Assembly: GCA_002406055.1 (NCBI GenBank)
Contig: DHMZ01000020.1
Location: 1-17,285, forward strand
Origin: Spirochaetales bacterium UBA4629
GTDB taxonomy: Bacteria; Spirochaetota; Spirochaetia; Sphaerochaetales; Sphaerochaetaceae
Length of the DNA stretch: 17,285 nucleotides
Direction of reading: 5' to 3'
Shown: positions 1-7,969 of the stretch, one piece after another
Layout: the number at the start of each line of letters is the position of its first letter
How positions within the stretch are numbered: position 1 is the stretch's first letter
Program-made: the position numbers and the translations under genes
Notes under the pieces: generated by a model
What the model saw: the letters and a program-made list of their open reading frames with translations, nothing else
Told to the model about the DNA's origin: nothing
The model's database searches: none

Positions 1-162
1 TTCTATCGGTTTTAGATAAGTGGTTAATATTCATCTTTAGATGGTAAATAGTCGATTTTAAAATCATAAATGCAGGTCTCAACAATTCATAGCTTATCCA
101 TAAATCATATAAATGACATTTTTAAAAGAATAAAAGATGATATTTAGAGCCAATGATATAAA
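1..162. promoter_or_regulatory. Upstream region of the histidine-kinase gene
   Basis: This AT-rich leader precedes the two-component genes and has no convincing open frame. It contains a perfect 12-base palindrome, GATTTTAAAATC (54-65), and two related copies of AAATCAT(AT)AAATG at 61-72 and 102-115, starting 41 bases apart. Such spaced direct repeats could be AraC-type regulator sites, but in DNA this rich in A and T they may arise by chance. No good -35/-10 pair was found. A TATAAA directly abuts the kinase start (157-162). Confidence 0.25.
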
Positions 163-1881
163 ATGTTTAGTATGAAAAGAATAAGAAAGTCATTTAAAAC
201 ATTACCTATCGACCAAAAACTTTCACTATCATTTACCTTGCCTCTTTTCATAATGCTTGCCTTTTCACTTATTCTTACTGACATAGCACTTCGTCTTTAT
301 GATAAAAAGATATACACCCTAGAAGCTACAAGACTAAACTCAATAATCGAAACATTAGAAAAAGGAATAGATGAGATTGATGCTTCTTCTTACTCTGTTG
401 CCATGGATGCACTTATGCAAAACAGGCTAAATGAGATTTCAAATGAGATAAACTCAGAATATCTCTATGGAATAGGAGATATCTACAGCTCCTTCGTTGT
501 CTCCTTTTCTTCTGAAAAATTAACAAAAAATTTCATTTATAAAAACGATATTATTGACTTCCGTAATGGGAGTCTAGCGCTGGCTATAAATGAAGAAAAA
601 TTGGAAAGCATTCTTCAAAAAACTAACACTTACCTTGGTGCTCTCTATACTGAGCTTCCAAGTAGTGACTTTCCATACTTAGTGAGTGCAAGAGAAATAA
701 GGCACTACATAAATGCTGATTTGAAATATTTAGGAACACTTATTTTTATTACAAGTATTGATGATATCCTCGATAGTAATAAGAATGAAAGCACAACCTT
801 TCTCTTTAATACCGATGGAGAGCTAATATATGGAAATCAAGAGGAAGGTTCTGAATTAAAGGGCTTTATCGCATCATCTGGTTATTATATTAAAAAAATT
901 GGTGGAGAAAGGCTTTTTATCTCTGTTGCAAAAAGCAATAGGCTAACTAGCATTAGTACCCTTCCCTACTCTAATCTATTTAGTTTAACACGAATAACAA
1001 GAACCCTCTTAATCCTTTCATTTATACTCTTATATACTCTAATCTTTTTTTCTATTAAGAAGATTACTCTTCATATAACACGACCAATACATATACTTTC
1101 TGTCTCAATGATTAAAGCTAGTGACGGAAATTTAGATGAAGCTATATCTATATTGGAAAAATATAATTTTGAAGATGATGAGATAGGTTCATTAGCCAAA
1201 GAGTATAAATCAATGATAGTTAAGCTTAAAAAGTTAATCATTGAGAGGTATGAAGAGCAAATTCTACTAAAAGATACCCGATATAAAATGCTTAAGGCAC
1301 AAATAAATCCTCACTTTTTGTATAACACTCTAAACTCTATTGGATGGATGATAAAACTAAAGAAACTAGATGAAAGTGGTAAAATGCTTCTTGGTCTAGG
1401 AAACCTTCTTCATAAAGCTTTCGATATAAGTCAAGTAACAACACTGGGAGAGGAAGAGAATCTCTTTTTAGACTATGCCTACATCCAAAAGATGCGCTAT
1501 GGTGATCGTTTCCAATATACTATAGATATCCCAAACAATCTTAAAGAGACCAAAATACCACCTCTAACACTACAACCACTTGTTGAGAATGCGCTTAAAT
1601 ATGGAACAGATACAACAGGGGAAACAAGCGTAATTGAAATAAAAGCAAGAGAAAAAGAAGACTTTCTTATCCTTACTATTGGTGATAATGGGCCCGGCTT
1701 TAGCAAAGAGAGACTAAAAGAGGTTCAAAGTATGACTTACAAAGGCAAAGGAAGTGGCATAGGCATAAAAAATATCGTAATGCGACTCAATCTTATATAT
1801 GGTAATAATAGTAATCTTCAAATTGAAAGCTATGAAAATAAAACCGTCATAACCATAAAAATACCAAGGGGAAATTACTGA
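163..1881 (+). CDS. YesM-type sensor histidine kinase
   Basis: Membrane sensor kinase of 572 residues that should autophosphorylate on His and pass the phosphate to the response regulator encoded next. A first membrane helix (about 22-46) and a second (about 280-298) enclose an extracytoplasmic sensor region of roughly 230 residues. A HAMP-like linker (about 300-355) follows. The His_kinase box is QINPHFLYNTLNS with H384. The ATPase domain shows the N-box QPLVENALKYG (N476), the G1 motif DNGPGF (508-513) and the G2 motif GSGIGIKN (530-537). This order is the YesM/LytS-like class that typically controls carbohydrate uptake. The first ATG (163) and one three codons later (172) both lack a clear Shine-Dalgarno sequence, so the start is uncertain by nine bases. 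Its stop overlaps the next start codon by one base, so the pair is co-translated. The ligand cannot be read from the sequence; a plant-polysaccharide oligosaccharide is inferred from the neighbours. Confidence 0.93.
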   Translation: MFSMKRIRKSFKTLPIDQKLSLSFTLPLFIMLAFSLILTDIALRLYDKKIYTLEATRLNSIIETLEKGIDEIDASSYSVAMDALMQNRLNEISNEINSEYLYGIGDIYSSFVVSFSSEKLTKNFIYKNDIIDFRNGSLALAINEEKLESILQKTNTYLGALYTELPSSDFPYLVSAREIRHYINADLKYLGTLIFITSIDDILDSNKNESTTFLFNTDGELIYGNQEEGSELKGFIASSGYYIKKIGGERLFISVAKSNRLTSISTLPYSNLFSLTRITRTLLILSFILLYTLIFFSIKKITLHITRPIHILSVSMIKASDGNLDEAISILEKYNFEDDEIGSLAKEYKSMIVKLKKLIIERYEEQILLKDTRYKMLKAQINPHFLYNTLNSIGWMIKLKKLDESGKMLLGLGNLLHKAFDISQVTTLGEEENLFLDYAYIQKMRYGDRFQYTIDIPNNLKETKIPPLTLQPLVENALKYGTDTTGETSVIEIKAREKEDFLILTIGDNGPGFSKERLKEVQSMTYKGKGSGIGIKNIVMRLNLIYGNNSNLQIESYENKTVITIKIPRGNY

Positions 1882-3320
1882 TGTTCACTGTACTTGTTAT
1901 CGATGATGAATATCTTGAACGAGAAGCTATGATTAATCTAGTAGACTGGAAAGAATCTAATTGCACTCTTCTGGACACTGCCCAAGATGGAGTTGAGGGT
2001 CTGAGTAAGATACTATCTTTAAAGCCAGATATTGTAATTACAGATATCTCAATGCCCAAAATGGATGGACTATCAATGATAGAAAAAGCCATAAAAGAAG
2101 GATCCGATGCGATTTTCATCATTCTCTCTGGCTACGGAGAGTATGAATATACATCTCGAGCAATGGAAAATGGAGTAAGACATTACATTCTAAAACCAAT
2201 TGATGAAGAAAAGATTTTAGTTGCATTACGAAAGGCCCAAAAGGATAAGAAAGAAAAGAAACAAATAAATGAAATTATTAGTACTTTTGAGCCTTCTCTA
2301 AAAAGTGGCTTTTTCCTAAAAGCTCTTAAAACTGAGATTTCTAAAAACGAGTGGAATCTGTATAAAGAATATTTTTCTCTAGAGGGAGCAATGGGCGGCC
2401 TATTTGCCTTCACGGTTCAAGGTAGTACAAGCGAAAACGCTGAGGAGGAATTTCTCTCATATAGCTCCTCTGTCCTTGGGAAAAATGCTTTATTTAATGC
2501 TGTTTTAAAGGGAATATACTATTTCTTAATAAGTAGTAATTCAGACTATTATTTATTAGAAAACAGCGCACGCTCTATTCGTGGCTATGCACTTTCTCAA
2601 GGCTTTAGAGACATTCGTTTCTCTTTTTCATCTAATAAAAATCTTCTTAAAGCCAAAAATGAGACAGAATCTCTTTTAGCTTCAAAATGGAAGTCTGGCC
2701 CAATTGTAAAGAGTAATACTCCTATTAATAAAACTGAGATTGAAAAAATCATAAGACGAGATGAATGGAAAGGGATAAAAGACTACATATCACTCTATCG
2801 CTATGCTTCTCTTTTTGACCTTTTAATGGAAAGTAAGTCATACTCAGATCTTCTAAGAGAGAATATGATTTCATCTTTCTCTTTAATGACAGGAGTTAGG
2901 TACTCAAAGGGAACTACAAGAGAAGATGTCTTCTCCTTTATAGAAAATGTGTGGAAAAAAACAATTGACGAAAGCGATGAAGAACGGAGATGGAGAACAA
3001 TCATCAGATTTTTCTTTTTCAACTTGCCTTCATCGTCTTTTAGCTTAAAGAATATCTCTCAAGAGTGTGCATATATGAATGAAGATTATTTTTCTAGATA
3101 TTTTCAGAAAAAGGCGGGAGTAAAATTTAGTAAACTACTAACAGATGAAAGAATGAAAAGTGCCCTTAGTATTCTCTCCTTTAATCCGACTATACAAATA
3201 GGAGATTTAGCTATTCTTTGTGGCTATAGAGAAAATGGTCAATATTTACAAAAGGTTTTTAAAGAGACATTTAATGAAACAATTAGCTCTGTAAGAAGTC
3301 GGTTTTTTTCTCTCTCTTAA
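1881..3320 (+). CDS. YesN-type response regulator, AraC-family DNA-binding domain
   Basis: Cytoplasmic transcription regulator of 479 residues, partner of the preceding kinase. The receiver domain (about 1-120) has the acidic pair D8/D9, phospho-acceptor D55 in ITDISMP, S83 and K105 in ILKP. A long middle section (about 130-385) with no recognisable motif separates it from a C-terminal AraC-type double helix-turn-helix (about 388-477). The second helix unit there contains CGYRENGQYLQKVFKETF. This receiver-linker-AraC layout is the YesN architecture. The ATG shares its A with the kinase TGA, and an AAGGGG ribosome site lies about ten bases upstream inside the kinase gene. It probably activates the sugar-transport genes 71 bases downstream, by analogy with other YesMN pairs beside ABC importers; the binding site is not known. 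Confidence 0.93.
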   Translation: MFTVLVIDDEYLEREAMINLVDWKESNCTLLDTAQDGVEGLSKILSLKPDIVITDISMPKMDGLSMIEKAIKEGSDAIFIILSGYGEYEYTSRAMENGVRHYILKPIDEEKILVALRKAQKDKKEKKQINEIISTFEPSLKSGFFLKALKTEISKNEWNLYKEYFSLEGAMGGLFAFTVQGSTSENAEEEFLSYSSSVLGKNALFNAVLKGIYYFLISSNSDYYLLENSARSIRGYALSQGFRDIRFSFSSNKNLLKAKNETESLLASKWKSGPIVKSNTPINKTEIEKIIRRDEWKGIKDYISLYRYASLFDLLMESKSYSDLLRENMISSFSLMTGVRYSKGTTREDVFSFIENVWKKTIDESDEERRWRTIIRFFFFNLPSSSFSLKNISQECAYMNEDYFSRYFQKKAGVKFSKLLTDERMKSALSILSFNPTIQIGDLAILCGYRENGQYLQKVFKETFNETISSVRSRFFSLS

Positions 3321-3391
3321 TAGGAAATTTACATTTTGTTAATTGAAAAATACCAATAGCATGGTAATGCAAAAACAAAAGGAGATAAAAA
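3321..3391 (+). promoter_or_regulatory. Gap before sugar-binding gene: inverted repeat and strong ribosome site
   Basis: The 71-base gap between regulator and binding-protein genes holds an inverted repeat, TACCA (3351-3355), six bases, TGGTA (3362-3366). A strong ribosome site AAAGGAG (3378-3384) lies seven bases before the ATG. TTTACA (3328-3333) could be a -35 element, but no good -10 follows at proper spacing. There is no terminator, so read-through from the regulator gene remains possible. The repeat is a candidate operator only. Confidence 0.3.
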
Positions 3392-4687
3392 ATGAAAAAA
3401 GTATTTACACTTCTATTGGTACTTCTTTTACTCGTTCTTCCTCTCGCAGCTAATGGTGAAAAGGAAAGTTCAAAGGCAGAAAAAACAACTAATTTAACCA
3501 TGACATGGTGGGGCGGACAAACTCGTCACGAGCTAACACAAAAGCTCTTTGATGCTTACAAAGCTAAAACAGGAATAACAATTGAAGGAACACCTTCAAA
3601 CTGGGATGGTTATTTCGAAAAACTAGCAACTCAAGCTGCTTCTGGCTCAATGCCTGATGTTGTACAGATGGATTATCTCTACATAAATACATATGCAGCA
3701 AATGGCTCACTTTTAGATCTTACCGAATACACAAAGAATGGTACAATCGATACATCCACAATTGATGAATCTCTGCTTTCTTCTGGTGTAATTAATGGAA
3801 AGTTAGTTGGTATTCCTATCGCAACGTCTATCTTAGCTTTCCCTACAAACACAAAAGTTCTTGAAGAAGCAGGAATTGAACTTCCAACTTCCGATTGGAC
3901 TTGGGATGACTTTATTGAAATTTGTCACACTGTTAAAGAAAAGACAGGAAAATATGGTTTTGCTATTCTTCCAACATCAGATACTAACTTCTTCAACTAC
4001 TGGGTTCGCCAGCATGGAGAGGCTCTCTTTAATGAAGAACAGACAGCACTCGGCTACAGTGATGACTCTATCATGATTGAATGGTTAGATATGTGGAAAG
4101 AACTAATGGATAGCGGATGTGTTCCAAATCCAGATGAATATGCACAGATTAAGGTTGCAGGAACAGACTCTAGCCCAATTATTACGGATAATGCTGCTTT
4201 CATCCAAGAATGGAATAACTTTAACACAAAAGTCCAGGGAAAGAATGACAATCTTGTTCTTTTAACACCTCCGCTCCTTGAGGGTGGTTCTCTCGGACTA
4301 TGGCTCAAGCCTGCTATGTTCCTCTGTGTTTCTTCTAACAGCAACGTTAAAGATATTGCAGCTGAGTTTATCAACTGGTTCGAAAATGGAGAAGATGCCA
4401 ATAGCATTATGATGGCAGAAAGAGGAACTCCTTCTTCGTCTTCTGTTAGAGACTATATGACAAATTCAGGTACCCTCACGGATGCTCAGAAAGAAATGTT
4501 CCAATATACAACAGATGTAACATCTATCTGTGGTCCAGCTCTTCCTCCAGATCCACAAGGAGCTTCAGAAGTAACAAAGGCATACCAGGAAGCTGTTAAC
4601 AATGTACTATATGGCCTCAAGACAAGCACTGAAGCAGCAAAGGATTTCAGAACTGAAGCAAACAAAATCTTAGCAAGAAATAACTAG
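3392..4687 (+). CDS. Carbohydrate ABC transporter, extracellular solute-binding protein (CUT1 type)
   Basis: Family 1 solute-binding protein of 431 residues that should capture a sugar or oligosaccharide in the periplasm and deliver it to the two permeases encoded next. A basic start and hydrophobic core (about 4-18) form a signal peptide ending near Ala19-Ala20-Asn21-Gly22. There is no cysteine at the cleavage site, so it is probably a soluble periplasmic protein cut by signal peptidase I, unlike the lipoprotein of the peptide transporter in this window. The mature part begins with TMTWWGG, a typical first beta strand of the family, followed by FDAYKAKTGI and a GSMPDVVQMD segment characteristic of family 1 binding proteins. 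The many aromatic residues (WW, WTW, YW) fit a carbohydrate ligand. The substrate is inferred, from the adjacent GH28 and GH115 enzymes, to be a uronic-acid-containing oligosaccharide. Confidence 0.92.
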   Translation: MKKVFTLLLVLLLLVLPLAANGEKESSKAEKTTNLTMTWWGGQTRHELTQKLFDAYKAKTGITIEGTPSNWDGYFEKLATQAASGSMPDVVQMDYLYINTYAANGSLLDLTEYTKNGTIDTSTIDESLLSSGVINGKLVGIPIATSILAFPTNTKVLEEAGIELPTSDWTWDDFIEICHTVKEKTGKYGFAILPTSDTNFFNYWVRQHGEALFNEEQTALGYSDDSIMIEWLDMWKELMDSGCVPNPDEYAQIKVAGTDSSPIITDNAAFIQEWNNFNTKVQGKNDNLVLLTPPLLEGGSLGLWLKPAMFLCVSSNSNVKDIAAEFINWFENGEDANSIMMAERGTPSSSSVRDYMTNSGTLTDAQKEMFQYTTDVTSICGPALPPDPQGASEVTKAYQEAVNNVLYGLKTSTEAAKDFRTEANKILARNN

Positions 4688-4701
4688 CTTTTATCATAAC
4701 T

Positions 4702-4741
4702 AGACTGCTTCTTCTCTTAATAAGAAGCAGTCTTCTTTCTT
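4702..4741 (+). terminator. Strong intercistronic hairpin after the sugar-binding gene
   Basis: A perfect 12-base-pair stem (AGACTGCTTCTT 4702-4713 with 4722-4733) with an 8-base loop lies 15 bases after the binding-protein stop and is followed by the T-rich TCTTTCTT. It resembles a partial rho-independent terminator or a 3'-end stabilising hairpin. At this position it would let the binding protein be made in excess over the permeases, which start only ten bases after the T-rich stretch. Confidence 0.75.
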
Positions 4742-4750
4742 GGAGGAAAG

Positions 4751-5662
4751 ATGAAGAGCTTAACAATAAAAAAGAAAAATAAAAAATCAAATCTATTAAT
4801 TGGATATATCCTTCTTTTACCATGGCTTGTTGGCTTTTTAGGAATGTATTTAATCCCTATGATTATGTCAATATTCTATTCGTTTACAAACTATAATCTT
4901 CTTAACCAACCTAAACTAATTGGGCTTTCAAACTACATTAGATTGTTCACAGAAGATGATATGTTCTATAAGGCTCTAAAGGTTACATTTACATATGTTA
5001 TTTGCCTTGTACCACTAAGGCTAGCATTTGCATTATTTGTCGCTTGTCTATTAAATTCGAATCATCATGGCTTAGGACTTTATAGAACAGCTTACTACAT
5101 TCCATCTATCATCGGAGGAAGTGTCGCTGTTTCTGTAGTTTGGAAACAAATCTTTGGTAATAATGGTGTTGTTATGTCACTACTCTCACTCATTGGTGTG
5201 AAACAAAAGCTATCCATGTTAGGGAATCCAAACACATCTCTATTTGTAATCATACTCATGGGCGTATGGCAGTTTGGATCATCAATGCTAATATTTCTAG
5301 CTGCTCTAAAACAAATACCTTGTGCATTATATGAATCAGCGGAGATAGATGGTGTCAGTAAGTGGAAAAAACTTACAAGTATTACCCTTCCTATGCTAAC
5401 TCCAACAATCTTCTTTAACTTAATACTACAGATTATTAATGGTTTTAGAGTCTTTACTGAGACTAAAGTAATTACTGATGGAGGACCATTAGATTCAACA
5501 CTAAGTTATGTCCTATACCTCTATAGAAGGGCATTCAACTATTTCGACATGGGTTACTCATGTGCCCTTGCATGGGTATTAATTGCCATTATCGGTGTCT
5601 TTACAATAATTATCTTTAGAACACAAAACCAGTGGGTTTACTACGAAGATGGGAGGAATTAA
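4751..5662 (+). CDS. Carbohydrate ABC transporter permease 1 (MalF/UgpA-like)
   Basis: Inner-membrane permease of 303 residues, one half of the channel of a CUT1 sugar importer. A short basic N-terminus precedes a first helix (about 16-44), and further hydrophobic segments lie near 76-101, 117-131, 163-186, 212-231 and 268-290, giving about six helices. The EAA loop that docks the ATPase is visible from E195 (ESAEIDGVSKWKKLTSITLP). TDGGPLDST (242-250) is a familiar late motif of these permeases. GGAGG at 4742-4746 gives a clear ribosome site before the ATG at 4751. It lies behind the hairpin that separates it from the binding-protein gene and two bases ahead of the preferred start of permease 2. 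The partner ATPase is not encoded here. Confidence 0.93.
   Translation: MKSLTIKKKNKKSNLLIGYILLLPWLVGFLGMYLIPMIMSIFYSFTNYNLLNQPKLIGLSNYIRLFTEDDMFYKALKVTFTYVICLVPLRLAFALFVACLLNSNHHGLGLYRTAYYIPSIIGGSVAVSVVWKQIFGNNGVVMSLLSLIGVKQKLSMLGNPNTSLFVIILMGVWQFGSSMLIFLAALKQIPCALYESAEIDGVSKWKKLTSITLPMLTPTIFFNLILQIINGFRVFTETKVITDGGPLDSTLSYVLYLYRRAFNYFDMGYSCALAWVLIAIIGVFTIIIFRTQNQWVYYEDGRN
5651..5656 (+). promoter_or_regulatory. Ribosome binding site that fixes the start of permease 2
   Basis: GGGAGG lies eight bases before the ATG at 5665. An earlier in-frame ATG at 5632 would overlap permease 1 by 31 bases, has no ribosome site and would add eleven residues. The downstream start is therefore preferred. Confidence 0.75.
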
Positions 5663-5664
5663 AA

Positions 5665-6519
5665 ATGGCTAAACGAAAAATAATTGAAAGAAGGAATTCT
5701 GTTCTTTTCCATGTTTTTTCTATTGCTCTCGGCTTTTTGATGATTTATCCACTTCTATGGCTCATAGCATCTTCATTCAAGAGCAATAATACAATGTTCA
5801 CATCATCATATTCTCTCCTTCCAGAAGAATTTGACGTAATTAAAAACTATTCTTCTGGTTGGCAAGGAATAGGAGGAGTAAAATTTTCTAAATTCCTGCT
5901 TAATACAGTTATTGTTACAGTGATAGGGACTCTTACATGTGTCTTTTCTTCTTTACTAGCAGCATATGCTTTTTCAAGAACTCCATTTAGAGGAATAAGA
6001 TTTTGGTTTACATGTGTCATTTTAACAATGATGATTCCCCCACAGGTTATGGTTGTTCCTCAATATATAATACTTAAGAAACTTGGGCTAATTAATACTC
6101 TAACTTCTTTAATATTACCTTGGTGTTTTGGTACAGCATTCTTTATTTTCTTAATGCTTCAGTTTTTTCGTGGAATTCCAAAAGATCTCGATGAGGCAGC
6201 AGAAATTGATGGATGTGGACCATTTAGGATTCTCTTCCAGATACTAGTTCCAGTTGTAAAACCCGCAATTGTAACCTCAGGTATCTTTGCATTCTATTGG
6301 ATTTGGCAAGACTTCTTTCAACCTTTAATCTTTATGAATTCAACAAAAAAGTTTACAGTATCTCTTGCGTTAAATGCTTATCTAGATCCAACTTCCTTTA
6401 ACAACTACGGAGGTCTCTTTGCAATGAGTTTTGTCTCCCTTATTCCTGTTATTTTATTTTTTATAATATTTCAGAAATATCTTGTTAATGGCATAGCAAC
6501 AGATGGCATAAAAGGATGA
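5665..6519 (+). CDS. Carbohydrate ABC transporter permease 2 (MalG/UgpE-like)
   Basis: Second inner-membrane half of the CUT1 importer, 284 residues from the chosen start. A first helix (about 14-37) is followed by a periplasmic stretch and then by helices near 78-103, 111-132, 145-165, about 198-215 and a last one before the C-terminus. The EAA loop begins at E177 (EAAEIDGCGPFRILFQILVP). The C-terminus YLVNGIATDGIKG matches the usual end of MalG-type permeases, which contacts the ATPase. ATG 5665 is chosen because GGGAGG lies just upstream and permease 1 ends two bases before; an upstream ATG at 5632 gives a longer but poorly supported version. The GH28 gene follows after seven bases, in the same operon. 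Confidence 0.93.
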   Translation: MAKRKIIERRNSVLFHVFSIALGFLMIYPLLWLIASSFKSNNTMFTSSYSLLPEEFDVIKNYSSGWQGIGGVKFSKFLLNTVIVTVIGTLTCVFSSLLAAYAFSRTPFRGIRFWFTCVILTMMIPPQVMVVPQYIILKKLGLINTLTSLILPWCFGTAFFIFLMLQFFRGIPKDLDEAAEIDGCGPFRILFQILVPVVKPAIVTSGIFAFYWIWQDFFQPLIFMNSTKKFTVSLALNAYLDPTSFNNYGGLFAMSFVSLIPVILFFIIFQKYLVNGIATDGIKG

Positions 6520-6526
6520 AGGAGTA

Positions 6527-7969
6527 ATGCTTGTAATTAACAGCGTGAGTACTGAAGATTCGCTATATCTATGGTGGGAAAAGCCTTTAGAGAAAGTTGA
6601 TGTATATAGCCTTTATATAAATGAGAGGCTTCTCGCAACAACGAAAAAAACACACTACACTATTTCTTCACTTCATCCAGAAAGTAAATATTTTGTCTCT
6701 ATTAAGTATGATGATAAGATTGTATCTCTTACTTTAGAGACAAAAAAGAGTAAGAAAAGAATTGATATTACGTCAGCTCCCTACTTTGTTAAAGGGGATG
6801 GAAAGACTGTTAATACATTGGCCATTCAAAGAGCACTTAATGATCTTGATGAGAATACTCTCCTTTACTTCCCTAAGGGAGAGTATTTGACTGGAGCTTT
6901 AAGAATAAAAAGTAACAGCCACCTTTATTTAGAAGACGGAGCTATTATACAAGGTAGTGCCAAAAAAGAGGACTACCTTCCACTAATTCCCTCTCGTTTT
7001 GAAGGATTGGAAAGGCTTTGCTATAGTTCATTAATTAACATTGGAGAAATGGATCACAACAAGGGTTATGAAACAGAAAACGTTTCTATTATGGGAAAAA
7101 GAACTATTTCTTCTGGTGGTAAAGAACTTGCATGGGACATAATTGAAAGTGAAAAAATAAAATTAAAGGACTATCTTAACGAAAACAAAAACCTTGTAGA
7201 AGAATGCGAAAAACTAGAAACTATCCCAGGAAGAATAAGACCAAGATTAATTAACATTAGTAATGCTAAAAATGTTCATATATCAGGATTAACACTAAAA
7301 AATGGAGCTTCATGGATGGTCCACATTCTCTATTCAGATAATGTTATTACAGATCATTGTACATTTTACTCAGAAGGTGTTTGGAATGGCGATGGTTGGG
7401 ATCCTGATTCATCAACTAATTGTATTCTTTATTGTTGTTCTTTCCATACAGAAGATGACTCTGTAGCTATAAAAAGTGGAAAAAATCCTGAAGGAAATAT
7501 CATAAATAGACCTTCAAAGCACATAAGAGTATTTGATTGCAAAAGCTACTCTGGTCACGGAATAATAATTGGTAGCGAGATATCTGGAGGAATAGAAGAC
7601 ATTATGTTTTGGGATAATGACCTTACTTTCTCCTCTAATGGATACGAAATTAAGTCCACATGGAAACGTGGAGGATATGTTAAAGATGTTCTCATATTAG
7701 ATTCAATTGCACCAAAAATTTTACTTCATAGTGTTCCCTACAATAACGATGGAGAGCCAAGTAAAGTTAAGCCAATCATAAAAAATATAAAAATAAAGAA
7801 TCTTTTGCTTGATAACCCTAATAATCAAGAAGCAATCATTGAGGTTATAGGTTTTGATAAAGGAAATAAGATGGAAAACATTTCACTCTCTAATATTACT
7901 ATTAGTAGTTTAACAAAGCCAATAATAAAATTAGAGAATGCTAATGTAGAGGTAGATCTTCACTCGTGA
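6527..7969 (+). CDS. Cytoplasmic GH28-family glycosidase (polygalacturonase-type) with N-terminal FN3-like domain
   Basis: Glycoside hydrolase of 480 residues expected to hydrolyse alpha-galacturonide (pectin-type) linkages in imported oligosaccharides. It has no signal peptide. A fibronectin-III-like domain (about 1-73) precedes a right-handed beta-helix (about 80-470). Family GH28 motifs are in order: NGDGWDPDSS (287-296, D289), EDDSVAIKSG (D310/D311) and GHG (H344). The fourth motif, normally R-x-K, reads EIK (374-376) before the usual RGG, so the substrate-contacting arginine is replaced by glutamate. The three catalytic aspartates are kept, so the enzyme is probably active. An AAGGAG lies only two bases before the ATG; AAAGGA ten bases upstream may be the working ribosome site. 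It is the last gene of the sugar operon. Exo-acting cleavage of short oligogalacturonides is inferred from its cytoplasmic location; another uronide or rhamnogalacturonan linkage is possible. Confidence 0.88.
   Translation: MLVINSVSTEDSLYLWWEKPLEKVDVYSLYINERLLATTKKTHYTISSLHPESKYFVSIKYDDKIVSLTLETKKSKKRIDITSAPYFVKGDGKTVNTLAIQRALNDLDENTLLYFPKGEYLTGALRIKSNSHLYLEDGAIIQGSAKKEDYLPLIPSRFEGLERLCYSSLINIGEMDHNKGYETENVSIMGKRTISSGGKELAWDIIESEKIKLKDYLNENKNLVEECEKLETIPGRIRPRLINISNAKNVHISGLTLKNGASWMVHILYSDNVITDHCTFYSEGVWNGDGWDPDSSTNCILYCCSFHTEDDSVAIKSGKNPEGNIINRPSKHIRVFDCKSYSGHGIIIGSEISGGIEDIMFWDNDLTFSSNGYEIKSTWKRGGYVKDVLILDSIAPKILLHSVPYNNDGEPSKVKPIIKNIKIKNLLLDNPNNQEAIIEVIGFDKGNKMENISLSNITISSLTKPIIKLENANVEVDLHS

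Noticed and set aside
3..47. Short open frame entering from the left edge and stopping at 45-47, possibly the tail of an upstream gene
   Set aside because: Only 14 codons are visible, with no coding signal to distinguish them from random sequence.
4054..4407. Long open frame on the minus strand inside the sugar-binding gene
   Set aside because: It lies wholly within a well-supported gene on the other strand and has no domain pattern or ribosome site.
5632..5664. Upstream ATG extending permease 2 by eleven residues
   Set aside because: It overlaps permease 1, has no ribosome site, and the added residues are not typical, whereas GGGAGG precedes the ATG at 5665.
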